A stretch of 64,000 bases of DNA. Origin: Deltaproteobacteria bacterium (GTDB lineage Bacteria; Myxococcota_A; Polyangia; Haliangiales; Haliangiaceae). Where the stretch lies: the NCBI GenBank assembly GCA_021413675.1, contig JAIOQA010000156.1, positions 1 to 64,000 on the forward strand, in the 5' to 3' direction. Both the position numbers and the translations under genes were made by a program. Positions 10,877-21,080 of the stretch are shown in pieces. Every line of letters starts with the position of its first letter. Position 1 is the stretch's first letter. Below the pieces are notes generated by a model. The model did no database searches, had not been told where the DNA came from, and saw nothing but the letters and a program-made list of their open reading frames with translations.

Positions 10877-13800
10877 TGCGTGCGAATCCACAGCATGCGG
10901 ACCAACCGCACGATCGTCGCGAGCTCGGTGCCCTCGCCCTGGCTGTCGAAGGTCGACGTGTAGTCGAGGGTCTGCGCGGTCGCGCCGTTGCCGGTGTGCA
11001 CGACGCCGCCCTGGACGTCGACGGGCGCGGCCCCGACGGCGAGCACCGTGCTCGACACGGTCAGGCCGGTGGTGAGCGAGATGCGGCGGAGCGTGGCCGT
11101 GTCGAGCTCGTTCACGCCGTAGAGCGGATCGTTGACGTCCGCGGAGTCGGTGACGACGTAGATCTCGTTGCCGCTGACCACCGCCTGACCGTAGACGCGC
11201 TCGCCCGCGCCGAGGTCGAGGCTGAAGCGCCGGCTCGCGTTCGACCCGGTATCCCGGATCGGCACGGACGCCGCCGGCGGCAGCGCCGCAAACCCCACGA
11301 CGTACTGGTGCTCGGCGGACGGCGCCCACGACGACGCCACCGGATCGACGTAGCCGCCCGAGGCGATCGCGAGGCTGAGCGCGCCATCGCCGTGGTCGTA
11401 GTAGACCGTCGGCGGCGCGCCGACCGGATGGAAGTCGGCGCCGAACTGGAACACCGGGGTGTTGCCGTAGACGGAGGTGCCCGTGGTCGCGTCGAGCACC
11501 CAGACGTCGCCGTAGAGCGTGGGCACCGCGACGTGCGTCAACGAGCCGTTGCGCGCGTGATCGAACGCGGCGACGCCACCGGGAATGCCGGTGTCGGGAA
11601 CCGCGGGCGAGCTGCCGCTCCGCGGCGCGGGATACGCGAGTGACCAGGTCCACACTGGGCTGCCCGTCTCGGTATCGAGCGCGACGGTGAACACGCCAGC
11701 ACCGCCCGTGCCGCCGTTGTTCGATTCGGCGATCGTGAGATTGCGCGGTGACCCGTTGATCATCGTCGGGCCCATCGCGACGTTCAGCCCGACGCCGAGC
11801 TCGGACGCCGTGCGGTTGGTCGGCGGCGCGTACTCCCAGGCGATCGTCGGGTTCGCCGGGTTGGTGACATCCAGCGCGTAGATCGCGGGGTTGCGGCCGG
11901 TGATGCCGGGCTCGCCGCTGCCGAGCTGGAACGTGAGGATCGTGTGCCAGCTGCGCAGGCCGGTGCCGCTGAAGTCGCCGAAGATGTCGGCGACCTTGGG
12001 CGAGCCGTCGATGTTGCCCTCGTTGAAGCGCAGCCGGCCGAGCACCGCGCGCGGCGCGAACGCCCAGAGCTCCTGGCCGCGCGTCTGGCACGGCGACACC
12101 GTGTCGACGCAGAACGCGTGCATCATGCCGTCGGTCGCGCCGACGTAGGCGATCGTCGGGCGCGTGGTGCCGGCGATCGGGCTCGACTCGATCACCGCGG
12201 CGTTGGAGCGATCGATGCCGCCGAGCGCGGGCACCCACGTGCTACCGCTCCGGTGGCCAGCGAGGAGGTGGCTGATCAGCGCGTCGAGGGAGGCGTTGTC
12301 GAAGGTCGCGCCGAGCAGCGGGCCCAGCGTCGCGCGGTTGCTGGTCGCGAGGAAGACGCGGGCCGGGTTGCGGCCCGTGGCCGCGTTGGTGAACACCGTG
12401 CGGCACGAGGCCGTGAACCAGGTGCCGCAGCCCGCCGGGCTCGCCGTGGGCAGGTGATCCGCGGCGTCGAACTGGACCGTGCCGGCCGACGCGGTCATGC
12501 CGCGATAGTGGCCCTTGGTGTACGGGAACTCGAAGAGCGTGGCGTCGCCGACCGCGCTGAAGGTCGGGATCGACGGCGCGGGATCGTTGACGACGTAGCT
12601 GCCCTGGTACTGCGTCAGCGTGCCGCCGACGGTGGCGACGGTCGCGGCCGAGCGCGTGACCTCCGCGGTCCGGCTCGTCGGCGTCTGCGGCACCGTCGCG
12701 AGCGGCAGCGAGATGAGCGTGTCGAGGATCATGCGCAGCTGCGACGGGCCGTTGTTGACCTGGTTGCCGGGCATGTAGAACGCGATGCCGTTGGCGGGCT
12801 CGTCCTTGTAGCGGACGTAGGCCGACACATCGACGACGTCGGCGTTGGCGCTGTTGCCGTAGACATCGCAGGCGCCGCTCGAGCGGTGCTGGGTGCAGAG
12901 GGTGTTGCCGGTCGCCGAGCGGTCTTCGGACACCAGCCGCACGAGGCTGCCGGAGGTCCCGACGTGGCTCGGGTCGTAGCCCTGCGCGCCGTTGCCCCAG
13001 TACTGCCACTTGGTGACGGCGCCCTGCGCGAACGAGGTCGGCAGATCGCCCCACTGCATGAAGATGTTGCTGGGCCGCCGCAGGATCAGCGGCTCCGATG
13101 GCGCGGTGTTCATCGCGGTCAGGCCGACGTTCTTGGCGCCCATCAACTCCTTGCCGGGGCACTTCTCGATGACGTTGATGACGGCCTCCATGAAGACGAC
13201 GTGGCCACCGGCGCGCACGCCGGGGACGTACTGCATGAAGTTCTCGATCGCGTCGACGGTCGCGACCTCCGACGCGGTCCCGCACGGGCTGTTGTCGCTC
13301 CAGTTGTCGAGCCAGGCCCACGTGAACGTGCCGTTCGCGAGCGCGCCGTTCTGGATGTCGGTGAGCGTGGTGCCGCAGTAGACCGCGTCCGACGGGGTGA
13401 ACGCGCCCGAGAGGCAGGCCGGGTAGTCGGCGGGCTCGTCGAGGTTGGCGAGCCCGAGCCAGATCTGCGAGACGCCGGCCGGTGACTGGCGCGCGAGGCG
13501 CGGCGGGGCGTAATCGATGCGCACGGTGACCGGCGCGCCGCTGCCGGCGGCGCCCAGCGCGTAGTTCGGACCGACCGTGCGGAAGTCCTGGTAGACGATC
13601 TTCGCGCCGGCGTTGAGCTCGTAGAGATCGACGTCGGAGAAGTTGTAGTAGCTGTTGCCCGCCAGGCCGGCGTACGCACCGGTGTGCTTCCAGAAGGCGT
13701 TGAACCGGGCGCGATCCTCGGCGGCGATCACGAAGGCGCTGCCGCGCACCGGAACGCCGTCGCGTTGTACGTGTCGCTGATCGGCGCGAGCGTCGAGGCG

Positions 13801-14339
13801 TTGAGCCGCCGCACCGGATCGACGCACGAGCCGTTGCACGCGGTCAGCGCGCTGGTGCCGGCCGGCGGCGTCGCGGTCGTCGGGTTCAGGACCCAGAAGT
13901 CGATGTCGCGCGCGATGTAGGTCTGCGAGTTGGCGTTCTGGTTGATCGTGAGCGCAGGCGCGTCCTTCGTCGGGTTGATGAGCCAGTGCACGGGGATGCC
14001 CTGCTGCATCAAGCGATAGACCAGGCCGTACGTGTGGTAGAGGCCGTTGTCGTTGGAGCTGAACGGCCCCGCGTCCTGGCACCACGCCGGCGCCGCGCTC
14101 GACGGCGGCGCGTACTTGCCGGACTGCGACACCACCTGGTGACAGCGGTCCATCGGGATGACGATCGCGCGATCGGTCGCGACCGCGTCGAACGGGCGAT
14201 AGCAGCAGTTGTCGGTGTTGGCGTCACACGCGACCAGATCGGCCGAGCACGACGCGAAGTCGGTCGTGGGCTGGGCCTGCGCCGCCGGCGCGAGGACCGC
14301 GATCACCGCCGCTGCCACGATCGCCGCGACGAGCCGCAC
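10873..14339 (-). CDS. pilY1: Type IV pilus tip protein PilY1, reading frame broken by a frameshift
   Basis: A product of about 1,155 residues if the frame is restored. It begins with a GTG at 14339 and a signal peptide (LVAAIVAAAVIAVLAPAAQA). The C-terminal half shows the PilY1/PilC beta-propeller hallmarks: YVGATDGMMHAF, ELWAFAPRAVLGRL, and blades such as GDVWVLDATTG. PilY1 sits at the pilus tip as adhesin, retraction regulator and calcium-sensitive sensor. The first ~200 codons run in one frame to a stop at 13728. Coding then continues in another frame (VPVRGSAFVIAAEDR onwards). One base appears to be missing at about 13752-13763. Both halves look intact otherwise, so this is either a sequencing error, a recent mutation or phase variation. 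It is embedded between fimU and pilV. Confidence 0.8.
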
Positions 14340-14342
14340 GGA

Positions 14343-14885
14343 CTACCACCCCCCGCGGACGAGCACCGAGCCCGTCGCCTCGAAGACGATCACCCGGGTC
14401 GGCTGGCGCGCGTTCCGGGTCTGGAGGTACAGGGTCCGGGCCACGCTGGAGCCGTCCGGGGCGAACACCACGCCGGTCGCCAGGCCGGTGCCCGCGGCCG
14501 GCACCGTGCCACCGGCCTCGACGGCGCTCGCCGCGGCGATCGCCGTGAGGCGGACATCGCTGTCGATCGTGATCGTGGCCAGTTGCGTCCAGGCCGTCGG
14601 CAGGACCATTCCGAGCGAATCGCCCTGCTGGATCGAGGCGACCTGGCCCGCGAACACCACGCGCTGCCAGCGGTGGCTCGACATCGCGCGGAGTCGCGCG
14701 GCATCGAACTCCCCGGAGAGCTCCCCGGCGGTGCCATCGACGTTGGCCTCCATCTCGTCGGGCGCCGAAACGGCAACGGCGCTGAGCACCGCGACGATCG
14801 CGATGGTCACCATCATCTCGGTGAGCGTGAAGCCGCGCTCGCTGCGCGGAGCCCGGCGGATCGCCACCTGACGCGGGATTCCCAT
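14343..14885 (-). CDS. fimU: Minor pilin FimU/FimT-like (GspH fold)
   Basis: A 180-residue prepilin-like protein. The basic leader (MGIPRQVAIRRAPRSERG) is followed by FTLTEMMVTIAIVAVLSAV with Glu at +5, then a GspH-type domain (LRAMSSHRWQRVVFAG, TGVVFAPDGS). It is first in the pilus tip operon and ends three bases before pilY1. The gene order fimU-pilY1-pilV-pilW-pilX matches the minor-pilin clusters known from Myxococcus. The upstream 14886-15172 region is shared with a divergent gene and should hold its promoter; I could not pick one. Confidence 0.78.
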   Translation of the reverse strand: MGIPRQVAIRRAPRSERGFTLTEMMVTIAIVAVLSAVAVSAPDEMEANVDGTAGELSGEFDAARLRAMSSHRWQRVVFAGQVASIQQGDSLGMVLPTAWTQLATITIDSDVRLTAIAAASAVEAGGTVPAAGTGLATGVVFAPDGSSVARTLYLQTRNARQPTRVIVFEATGSVLVRGGW

Positions 14886-15172
14886 GGTTCGTCGGTGGGA
14901 CCGGCGATGGCGTTGGTCGCAGAAATCCTCGGAGGTTGGGGCGTCGCTGGGGTAGCGAGCCATCAAGGGCGCCGCGTTCTGGTCCGGTCCCGCCGCACCG
15001 CGGCCCGGGCACGCGTGCGGCGACGGGGGCGAACGGACGCCGTGCACCGACATGGCGCGAGGACCGCGGGCGCGGTTGCGAGACGCGCCGCCACCGCCCG
15101 AGGACGAGTGACGCTGCGGCGAGGTCCCGGTTGCTCGTCGCGCGGGCGGCCGTCGCGTACGCTCGTCGTCGC

Positions 15173-16018
15173 ATGTCCCCCACTGCCGCGCTCCACAATG
15201 CGTGCCGGAGATATTGCATCGATCGCATCGCGCACTGGAATCGCGTCTATGCGGCGCTCTCCGCGGCCGGTGCGGATCACATCCGCCGCGGCAGTTCGTG
15301 GATCTACACGGACGACGCGTATCGGACCTTTCCCCGCTACGAGGTGCTCGAGGTCATTCTCGCCTCGATCGAGACGTTCACGCCGGGCGATTTCGCGACG
15401 ATCGCGGACGCGCGCGAGCTGCTCGCCGAGGCGGGACGAACGGCGCAAGGCCCGTTCACCCGGGGGGCGACGAACCCGATCTGGGCCCTGGCGATGGCCG
15501 AGGAGCGCGAGGCGTTCGTGGCCTTCGTCGACAGGTCTCGGCCGGAGGACTGGGCCACCTTCGCGATGCTGCCGTTTCGCAGAGGGCTGGGAAAGGCCGA
15601 GCATCTCCATGTCTCCGAGGCCTTCCGCGCGCGCTGGGGGCGATGGGATGTCGATCGCGCCGACCGGCCGATCGATGCCCCGTATCTGGCGCTGCACGTC
15701 GAGGTCATGGACGTGCTTCGGGGCCCGGAGTGGGCGCTTCGAGGTCTGCTCGAAGCGCAGGGGATCACGCGGCTGTGCGAGCTCCGCGAGAGCGGCGATG
15801 GCTTCGAGGTCGACCTCGAGGCCGCGAGCTTCGCGTACAACGGCCTCGAGGGCTTCTGGTTCACGCGTGCGCTGGACTGGATGATCTACGCCTCCCACGA
15901 GGCATCGATCGTCTTCGGCGGCGGGTGGCTCGTCGACGCGCTGCGCGCGCGCGTGCCCGACCTCGATCGGTACACCTACCGCGGGTGGGATCAGCCGCCC
16001 AGCGCCCGCGCGAGGTGA
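15173..16018 (+). CDS. Hypothetical protein, soluble
   Basis: A 281-residue protein I do not recognise. It starts MSPTAALHNACRRYCIDRIAHW and has no signal peptide or membrane segment. It is rich in Trp, Phe and acidic residues with short motifs such as SSWIYTDDAYRTFPRYEVLE and LEGFWFTRALDWMIYASHE, suggesting a folded cytoplasmic domain. Codon use matches its neighbours. The ATG at 15173 is the first start after a region without coding character. It is divergent from the pilus operon and convergent with the monooxygenase gene, so context says nothing about function. Confidence 0.65.
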   Translation: MSPTAALHNACRRYCIDRIAHWNRVYAALSAAGADHIRRGSSWIYTDDAYRTFPRYEVLEVILASIETFTPGDFATIADARELLAEAGRTAQGPFTRGATNPIWALAMAEEREAFVAFVDRSRPEDWATFAMLPFRRGLGKAEHLHVSEAFRARWGRWDVDRADRPIDAPYLALHVEVMDVLRGPEWALRGLLEAQGITRLCELRESGDGFEVDLEAASFAYNGLEGFWFTRALDWMIYASHEASIVFGGGWLVDALRARVPDLDRYTYRGWDQPPSARAR

Positions 16019-16052
16019 CAGCGCGCGGCGCGTCCGGCGCGGATCCGCGCGG

Positions 16053-17516
<1,464 letters not shown>

Positions 17517-17704
17517 GGTCGCTGACTCTGCGCCACCACCCGGGGCTTGTGGCAATCCCCGGTCGCTGGGATACTCTCGACGTGACAGAGGGTGGCGCCG
17601 CGCGACCGCGCTGCGCGCCGGCACCCCGCGAGGTACCCCGCGCCAGCCCCACGCTGACCCGATGTCTCACGCTCGGCTGCGTAGGCTGTCATCGGGATGG
17701 CAGC

Positions 17705-18115
17705 GTGACCCCGAGCCTCTCGATCTTGCTGGTCGATGATGACGCGACGATCCGCCGCGTCGTGCGCCGCCACCTGATCGCGCGCGGGCACGAGGTCGTC
17801 GAGGCCAGCGACGGCTCGGGCGGGGTGGAGTTGCTCGGGACGCGGGCGTTCGACGTCGTGATCGTCGATCTGCGGATGCCCCAGGTCGATGGCCTGGCGT
17901 TGACCGCGCACGCGCGCACCGCGCTGGGCGCCGACGGCCCGGCGATCTGGATCATGACCGGATCGGTCGATCCGGGCATCGAGGGCGCGGCGCGGCAGGC
18001 GGGCGCCGATGCGGTGATCCTGAAGCCGTTCCAGGGGCAGGAGCTCGACGTCTGGCTGGCCCGCCTGGCCGCGCGGCGGTCGCTCGACGATCGTGGGGGC
18101 GCGCCCGGCGTTTGA
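17705..18115 (+). CDS. Single-domain response regulator
   Basis: A receiver domain of about 136 residues. The acidic triplet ILLVDDDATIRRVV, the phosphorylation-site segment VIVDLRMPQVDG, the Thr in IWIMTGS and the Lys in VILKPF are all present. No output domain follows, so it is CheY/Spo0F-like and works by protein contact. I prefer the GTG at 17705 immediately before the first strand; upstream in-frame sequence (from 17549) is Pro/Arg-rich and overlaps the likely promoter of the divergent monooxygenase. No histidine kinase is adjacent. It could be the missing chemotaxis CheY, but nothing in the sequence shows that. Confidence 0.75.
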   Translation: MTPSLSILLVDDDATIRRVVRRHLIARGHEVVEASDGSGGVELLGTRAFDVVIVDLRMPQVDGLALTAHARTALGADGPAIWIMTGSVDPGIEGAARQAGADAVILKPFQGQELDVWLARLAARRSLDDRGGAPGV

Positions 18116-18131
18116 CCTCGTCGAGCAGGCT

Positions 18132-18869
18132 TCACGCCACCTCGGCGACGAACGCGTCGATCGCCTGGAACGTCGCGGCGGGCTGCTCGAGGTGCGGGAG
18201 ATGGCCGGCCTCCGCGATCGTCTCGAAGCGCGCGCCGGGGATCGCGGCGGCGTAGGCGCGGCCATAGGCGGTGCCGACGACGCCATCCGACGCGCCCCAG
18301 AGCACGAGGGTCGGGATGCGGATCCCGCCGAGCCGGGCCAGCAGCGTGGGATCGCAGCCGTAGGGCGTGCCGGCGATCGCCGCGAGCGTGGCCTGGTTCG
18401 CGCGCATGACCGCGAGGCTCTCCGGGGTCGGCGGCGGCGCGCCGGCGCCGAACCTGGACGGATCGTGGAAGCTGATCGCGGCGATCTCCTGCGGCGCGAG
18501 CCCGCTGAGGTTCCGGATCGGATGCCCGGTGACCTCGACGCCGACGCCGTTGATGATGACAAGCGCGGCGATCCGTCGCGCGGTGTCGCGCAGCGCGAGC
18601 TCGGCGCCCAGCCAGCCGCCGATCGAGGAGCCGATGACCACGACGTCGGTCAGCGCCTCCGCGGCGAGGTAGCGCAGGTACTCGTCGGCGTACGCGGCGA
18701 TGCGGTCGAGCGCGGGCGGCCGCGGCGTCCCGTTCCAGCCGGGCAGGGTCGGCGCGATCACGCGGGCCGTGGGCGCGAGGTGCGCGCCGAGGCTGGCGAC
18801 GGTCTGCGGGCCGCCGCCGCCGTGGAGCAGGAGGATCGTGCGGGTGGATTCGGCTCGTCGGGGCATCAT
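18132..18869 (-). CDS. Alpha/beta hydrolase
   Basis: A 245-residue alpha/beta hydrolase. TILLLHGGGG supplies the oxyanion-hole region, VIGSSIGGWLG carries the nucleophile Ser in the elbow, and the late AGHLPHLEQP carries the catalytic His; an acidic residue in LWGASDGVVG is the likely third member. The substrate is unknown. Several starts are possible (GTG 18878, ATG 18869, ATG 18866); I chose 18869. It is divergent from a MarR-family gene, with a perfect palindrome between them, so it is probably the target of that repressor. Confidence 0.85.
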   Translation of the reverse strand: MMPRRAESTRTILLLHGGGGPQTVASLGAHLAPTARVIAPTLPGWNGTPRPPALDRIAAYADEYLRYLAAEALTDVVVIGSSIGGWLGAELALRDTARRIAALVIINGVGVEVTGHPIRNLSGLAPQEIAAISFHDPSRFGAGAPPPTPESLAVMRANQATLAAIAGTPYGCDPTLLARLGGIRIPTLVLWGASDGVVGTAYGRAYAAAIPGARFETIAEAGHLPHLEQPAATFQAIDAFVAEVA

Positions 18870-18880
18870 GAGGGTCACCG

Positions 18881-18900
18881 TATATCAACATGTTGATATA
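18881..18900. promoter_or_regulatory. Perfect 20-base palindrome, candidate MarR operator
   Basis: The sequence TATATCAACATGTTGATATA is its own reverse complement. It lies in an AT-rich island between the divergent hydrolase and marR starts, 11 bases before the hydrolase ATG and 22 before the marR ATG. MarR proteins bind such palindromes and often repress both divergent genes. A partial half-site, TGATAT, follows at 18908-18913. Binding by this regulator is inferred from position. Confidence 0.8.
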
Positions 18901-18922
18901 CGCAAGCTGATATGATGACGGC

Positions 18923-19339
18923 ATGATCGATCTCCAGGCCACCGGGCGGCTGCTCAAGCGCGCGCAGTACCGCAACCACCGCGCGATGGAGCGCGCGCTC
19001 GCGACCGTCGGCACGACGCTCGCGCAGTGGGACGCGCTGCGCGCGATCGCCGAGGCCCCGGACTCGTCCGCGCACGATCTCGCGGTGACGACCTTCCAGA
19101 GCGACCAGGCGTTCGGGACGCTCGCCAACCGGCTCGAGGCGCAGGACCTGATCAAGCGGACCGCGGGCAAGGGCCGGCGCGTCGAGCACCAGCTGACCGC
19201 GGCCGGCCGCAAGATGCTCGCCGCCGGCCAGGCGGTCGCGGCGGGCGTCTCGGTCCGCGCGTTCGCGCGGCTGTCGAAGGCCGAGGTCGCGACGTTGCAC
19301 GAGCTGCTGTTGCGCGTGGCCGAGACCGACGACGCCTGA
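18923..19339 (+). CDS. MarR-family transcriptional regulator
   Basis: A 138-residue winged-helix regulator. N-terminal dimerisation helix (TGRLLKRAQYRNHRAMERAL), central LAQWDALRAIAEAPDSSAHDL and recognition helix QAFGTLANRLEAQDLIKR, then the wing GKGRRVEHQLTAAG and a C-terminal helix. It would bind as a dimer, most likely to the palindrome just upstream, and respond to a small phenolic or similar ligand. Divergent from the hydrolase gene; autoregulation is likely. The ATG at 18923 is the natural start. Confidence 0.9.
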   Translation: MIDLQATGRLLKRAQYRNHRAMERALATVGTTLAQWDALRAIAEAPDSSAHDLAVTTFQSDQAFGTLANRLEAQDLIKRTAGKGRRVEHQLTAAGRKMLAAGQAVAAGVSVRAFARLSKAEVATLHELLLRVAETDDA

Positions 19340-19353
19340 CGTGCGCGCCGGCG

Positions 19354-20298
19354 TCACGCGGCGCGGCACGCGGCGAACGCGCGCGCGAGGGCCTGGCGAT
19401 CGAGGCCAAACCCGACGAGCACGACGCGGCTCGTGCGCGGCGCGTCGCCCCAGGGCTCGCCGAAGGTCACCTCGACGAGGTCAGCCACGCCCTGCACGAT
19501 CATCCGCTCCGGCACGCCATCGACCGCGAGGATGCCCTTGGTGCGGAACAGCCGGCCGGCGACCGCGGCGAGCTCCTCTTCCATGAACGCGGCGAAGCGC
19601 TCGCCGTCGACCTCGCCGTCGATGACCAGCGACACCGAGTCGTAGACGGCGTGGCGCGGGGCGGTCACCATCGCGCGCGGCACGAGATCCGCGCGCCGGT
19701 GGTCGAGGAGCGCCGCGAGCGATGACAGGGCAGGGTCCTCGAGCTCGCCGCGCGCCGCGGCCACGATCAGCGCGGCGCCGTTCTGGGCGGCGATCACGGC
19801 CTCGGCGTGGTCGCGCTGCGCCCGATCGACGCGATCCGCGCGCGACAGCACGACGACGTCCGCGAACCCGACCTGCTCGATCGCGAGATCGTGCGCGCGC
19901 AGCCGATCGATCCGCGACGCGTCGACGACGGTGATCACGCCATCGAGCGCGTGGGTACCGCGCGCGCCGCCCGCGGCGATCGCGCGCAGCACGCCGGCCG
20001 GCGACGCGGCGCCCGAGGTCTCGATCAGGATCCGCGCGGGCGGCGCCGGGCCCGTGGCCAGCTCCTCGAGCGCCCGGACCAGCTCGGCGTGGGTGACGCA
20101 GCAGACGCAGCCGCCGGCGATCTCGACGAGCTCCTGGGCGCGGGCCGCGAGCAACGCGCCATCGATCCCGATCTCGCCGACCTCGTTGACGATGACCGCG
20201 ACCGCGCCGCGCGGCAGGTCCGCGAGCCACCGGTTCACGAGCGTGGTCTTCCCGGCGCCGAGGAAGCCGGTCACGATCGTCACCGGCACCGGGTCCAT
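19354..20298 (-). CDS. COG0523 (CobW/YjiA/ZigA) family GTPase, metal chaperone
   Basis: A 314-residue G3E GTPase. Walker A is TGFLGAGKTT, the family metal-binding motif is GGCVCC (CxCC), the Walker B region is ILIETSG, the guanine-specificity position is taken by SRADR, and the C-terminal CobW_C domain begins around residue 200. Members deliver zinc, cobalt or iron to target enzymes. The family includes CobW, but this gene is about 16 kb from the cobalamin operon and has no Zur site that I can see, so the metal is unresolved. It is divergent from the osmoprotectant transporter over only 41 bases. Confidence 0.88.
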   Translation of the reverse strand: MDPVPVTIVTGFLGAGKTTLVNRWLADLPRGAVAVIVNEVGEIGIDGALLAARAQELVEIAGGCVCCVTHAELVRALEELATGPAPPARILIETSGAASPAGVLRAIAAGGARGTHALDGVITVVDASRIDRLRAHDLAIEQVGFADVVVLSRADRVDRAQRDHAEAVIAAQNGAALIVAAARGELEDPALSSLAALLDHRRADLVPRAMVTAPRHAVYDSVSLVIDGEVDGERFAAFMEEELAAVAGRLFRTKGILAVDGVPERMIVQGVADLVEVTFGEPWGDAPRTSRVVLVGFGLDRQALARAFAACRAA

Positions 20299-20339
20299 CC
20301 GGCGATGGTACGCGAAGCGCGCGCGGGCTATCGTGCGGC

Positions 20340-21080
20340 GTGATCGAGCTGCGCGGCGTTGCCCGGCGGTACGGCGAGGAGGTCGCGCTCGAGCCGACCG
20401 ATCTCGCGATCGCGCGCGGCCAGACGACCGTGCTGATCGGGCCGAGCGGCTGCGGCAAGTCGACGCTCCTGCGCACGATCATCGGCCTCGTGGCCCCCGA
20501 TACCGGCGAGGTGATCTTCGATGGCGTGCGGGTCGACGCCGCGAGCGTGCGAGCGGTCCGGCGCCGCACCGGCTACGTCATCCAGGACGGCGGCCTGTTC
20601 CCGCACCTGTCGGCGGCCGACAACGTCGCGCTGATGGCGCGCCACCTCGGCTGGGACGCGCCCCGGCGCCAGGCGCGCCTCGACGAGCTCGCCGCGCTGG
20701 TCCGGCTGCCGCGCGAGCTGCTCGGGCGCCCGCCCGGCGCGCTGTCCGGCGGGCAGCGGCAGCGCGTGTCGCTGATGCGCGCGCTGATGCTCGATCCCGA
20801 GGCGCTCTTGCTCGACGAGCCGCTCGGCGCGCTCGACCCGATGGTGCGGATCGAGCTGCAGGATGATCTGCGCGCGATCTTCGCGACGCTGGGCAAGACC
20901 GTCGTGATGGTCACGCACGATCTCGCCGAGGCCGCGTTCTTCGCCGACCGGGTCGTGCTGATGCGCGCCGGCGCGATCGTCCAGGCCGGCGCGGTCGCGG
21001 ACCTCGAGCGCGCGCCCGCCGACGAGTTCGTCACCCGCTTCTTGCGCGCGCAGCGGCGCGGCTTTGGCGGGGCGGCGTGA
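20340..21080 (+). CDS. Osmoprotectant (quaternary amine) ABC transporter ATP-binding protein
   Basis: A 246-residue ABC ATPase. Walker A IGPSGCGKST, Q-loop VIQDGG, signature LSGGQRQR, Walker B ALLLDEPLGALDP, and switch His in VTHDLAEA. The sequence resembles the glycine-betaine/carnitine/choline (OpuCA/OsmV) type but has no C-terminal CBS domains, stopping at the usual ATPase end. GTG start at 20340. Its stop overlaps the start of the fused binding protein-permease gene, which is its obvious partner. Confidence 0.88.
   Translation: MIELRGVARRYGEEVALEPTDLAIARGQTTVLIGPSGCGKSTLLRTIIGLVAPDTGEVIFDGVRVDAASVRAVRRRTGYVIQDGGLFPHLSAADNVALMARHLGWDAPRRQARLDELAALVRLPRELLGRPPGALSGGQRQRVSLMRALMLDPEALLLDEPLGALDPMVRIELQDDLRAIFATLGKTVVMVTHDLAEAAFFADRVVLMRAGAIVQAGAVADLERAPADEFVTRFLRAQRRGFGGAA

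Noticed and set aside
13728-14339. Separate small secreted protein in front of pilY1
   Set aside because: The reading continues into the pilY1 frame after one base is restored, so it is the N-terminal part of PilY1 rather than its own gene.
17549-17704. N-terminal extension of the response regulator
   Set aside because: Pro/Arg-rich sequence without homology; it would overlap the upstream region of the divergent monooxygenase gene.
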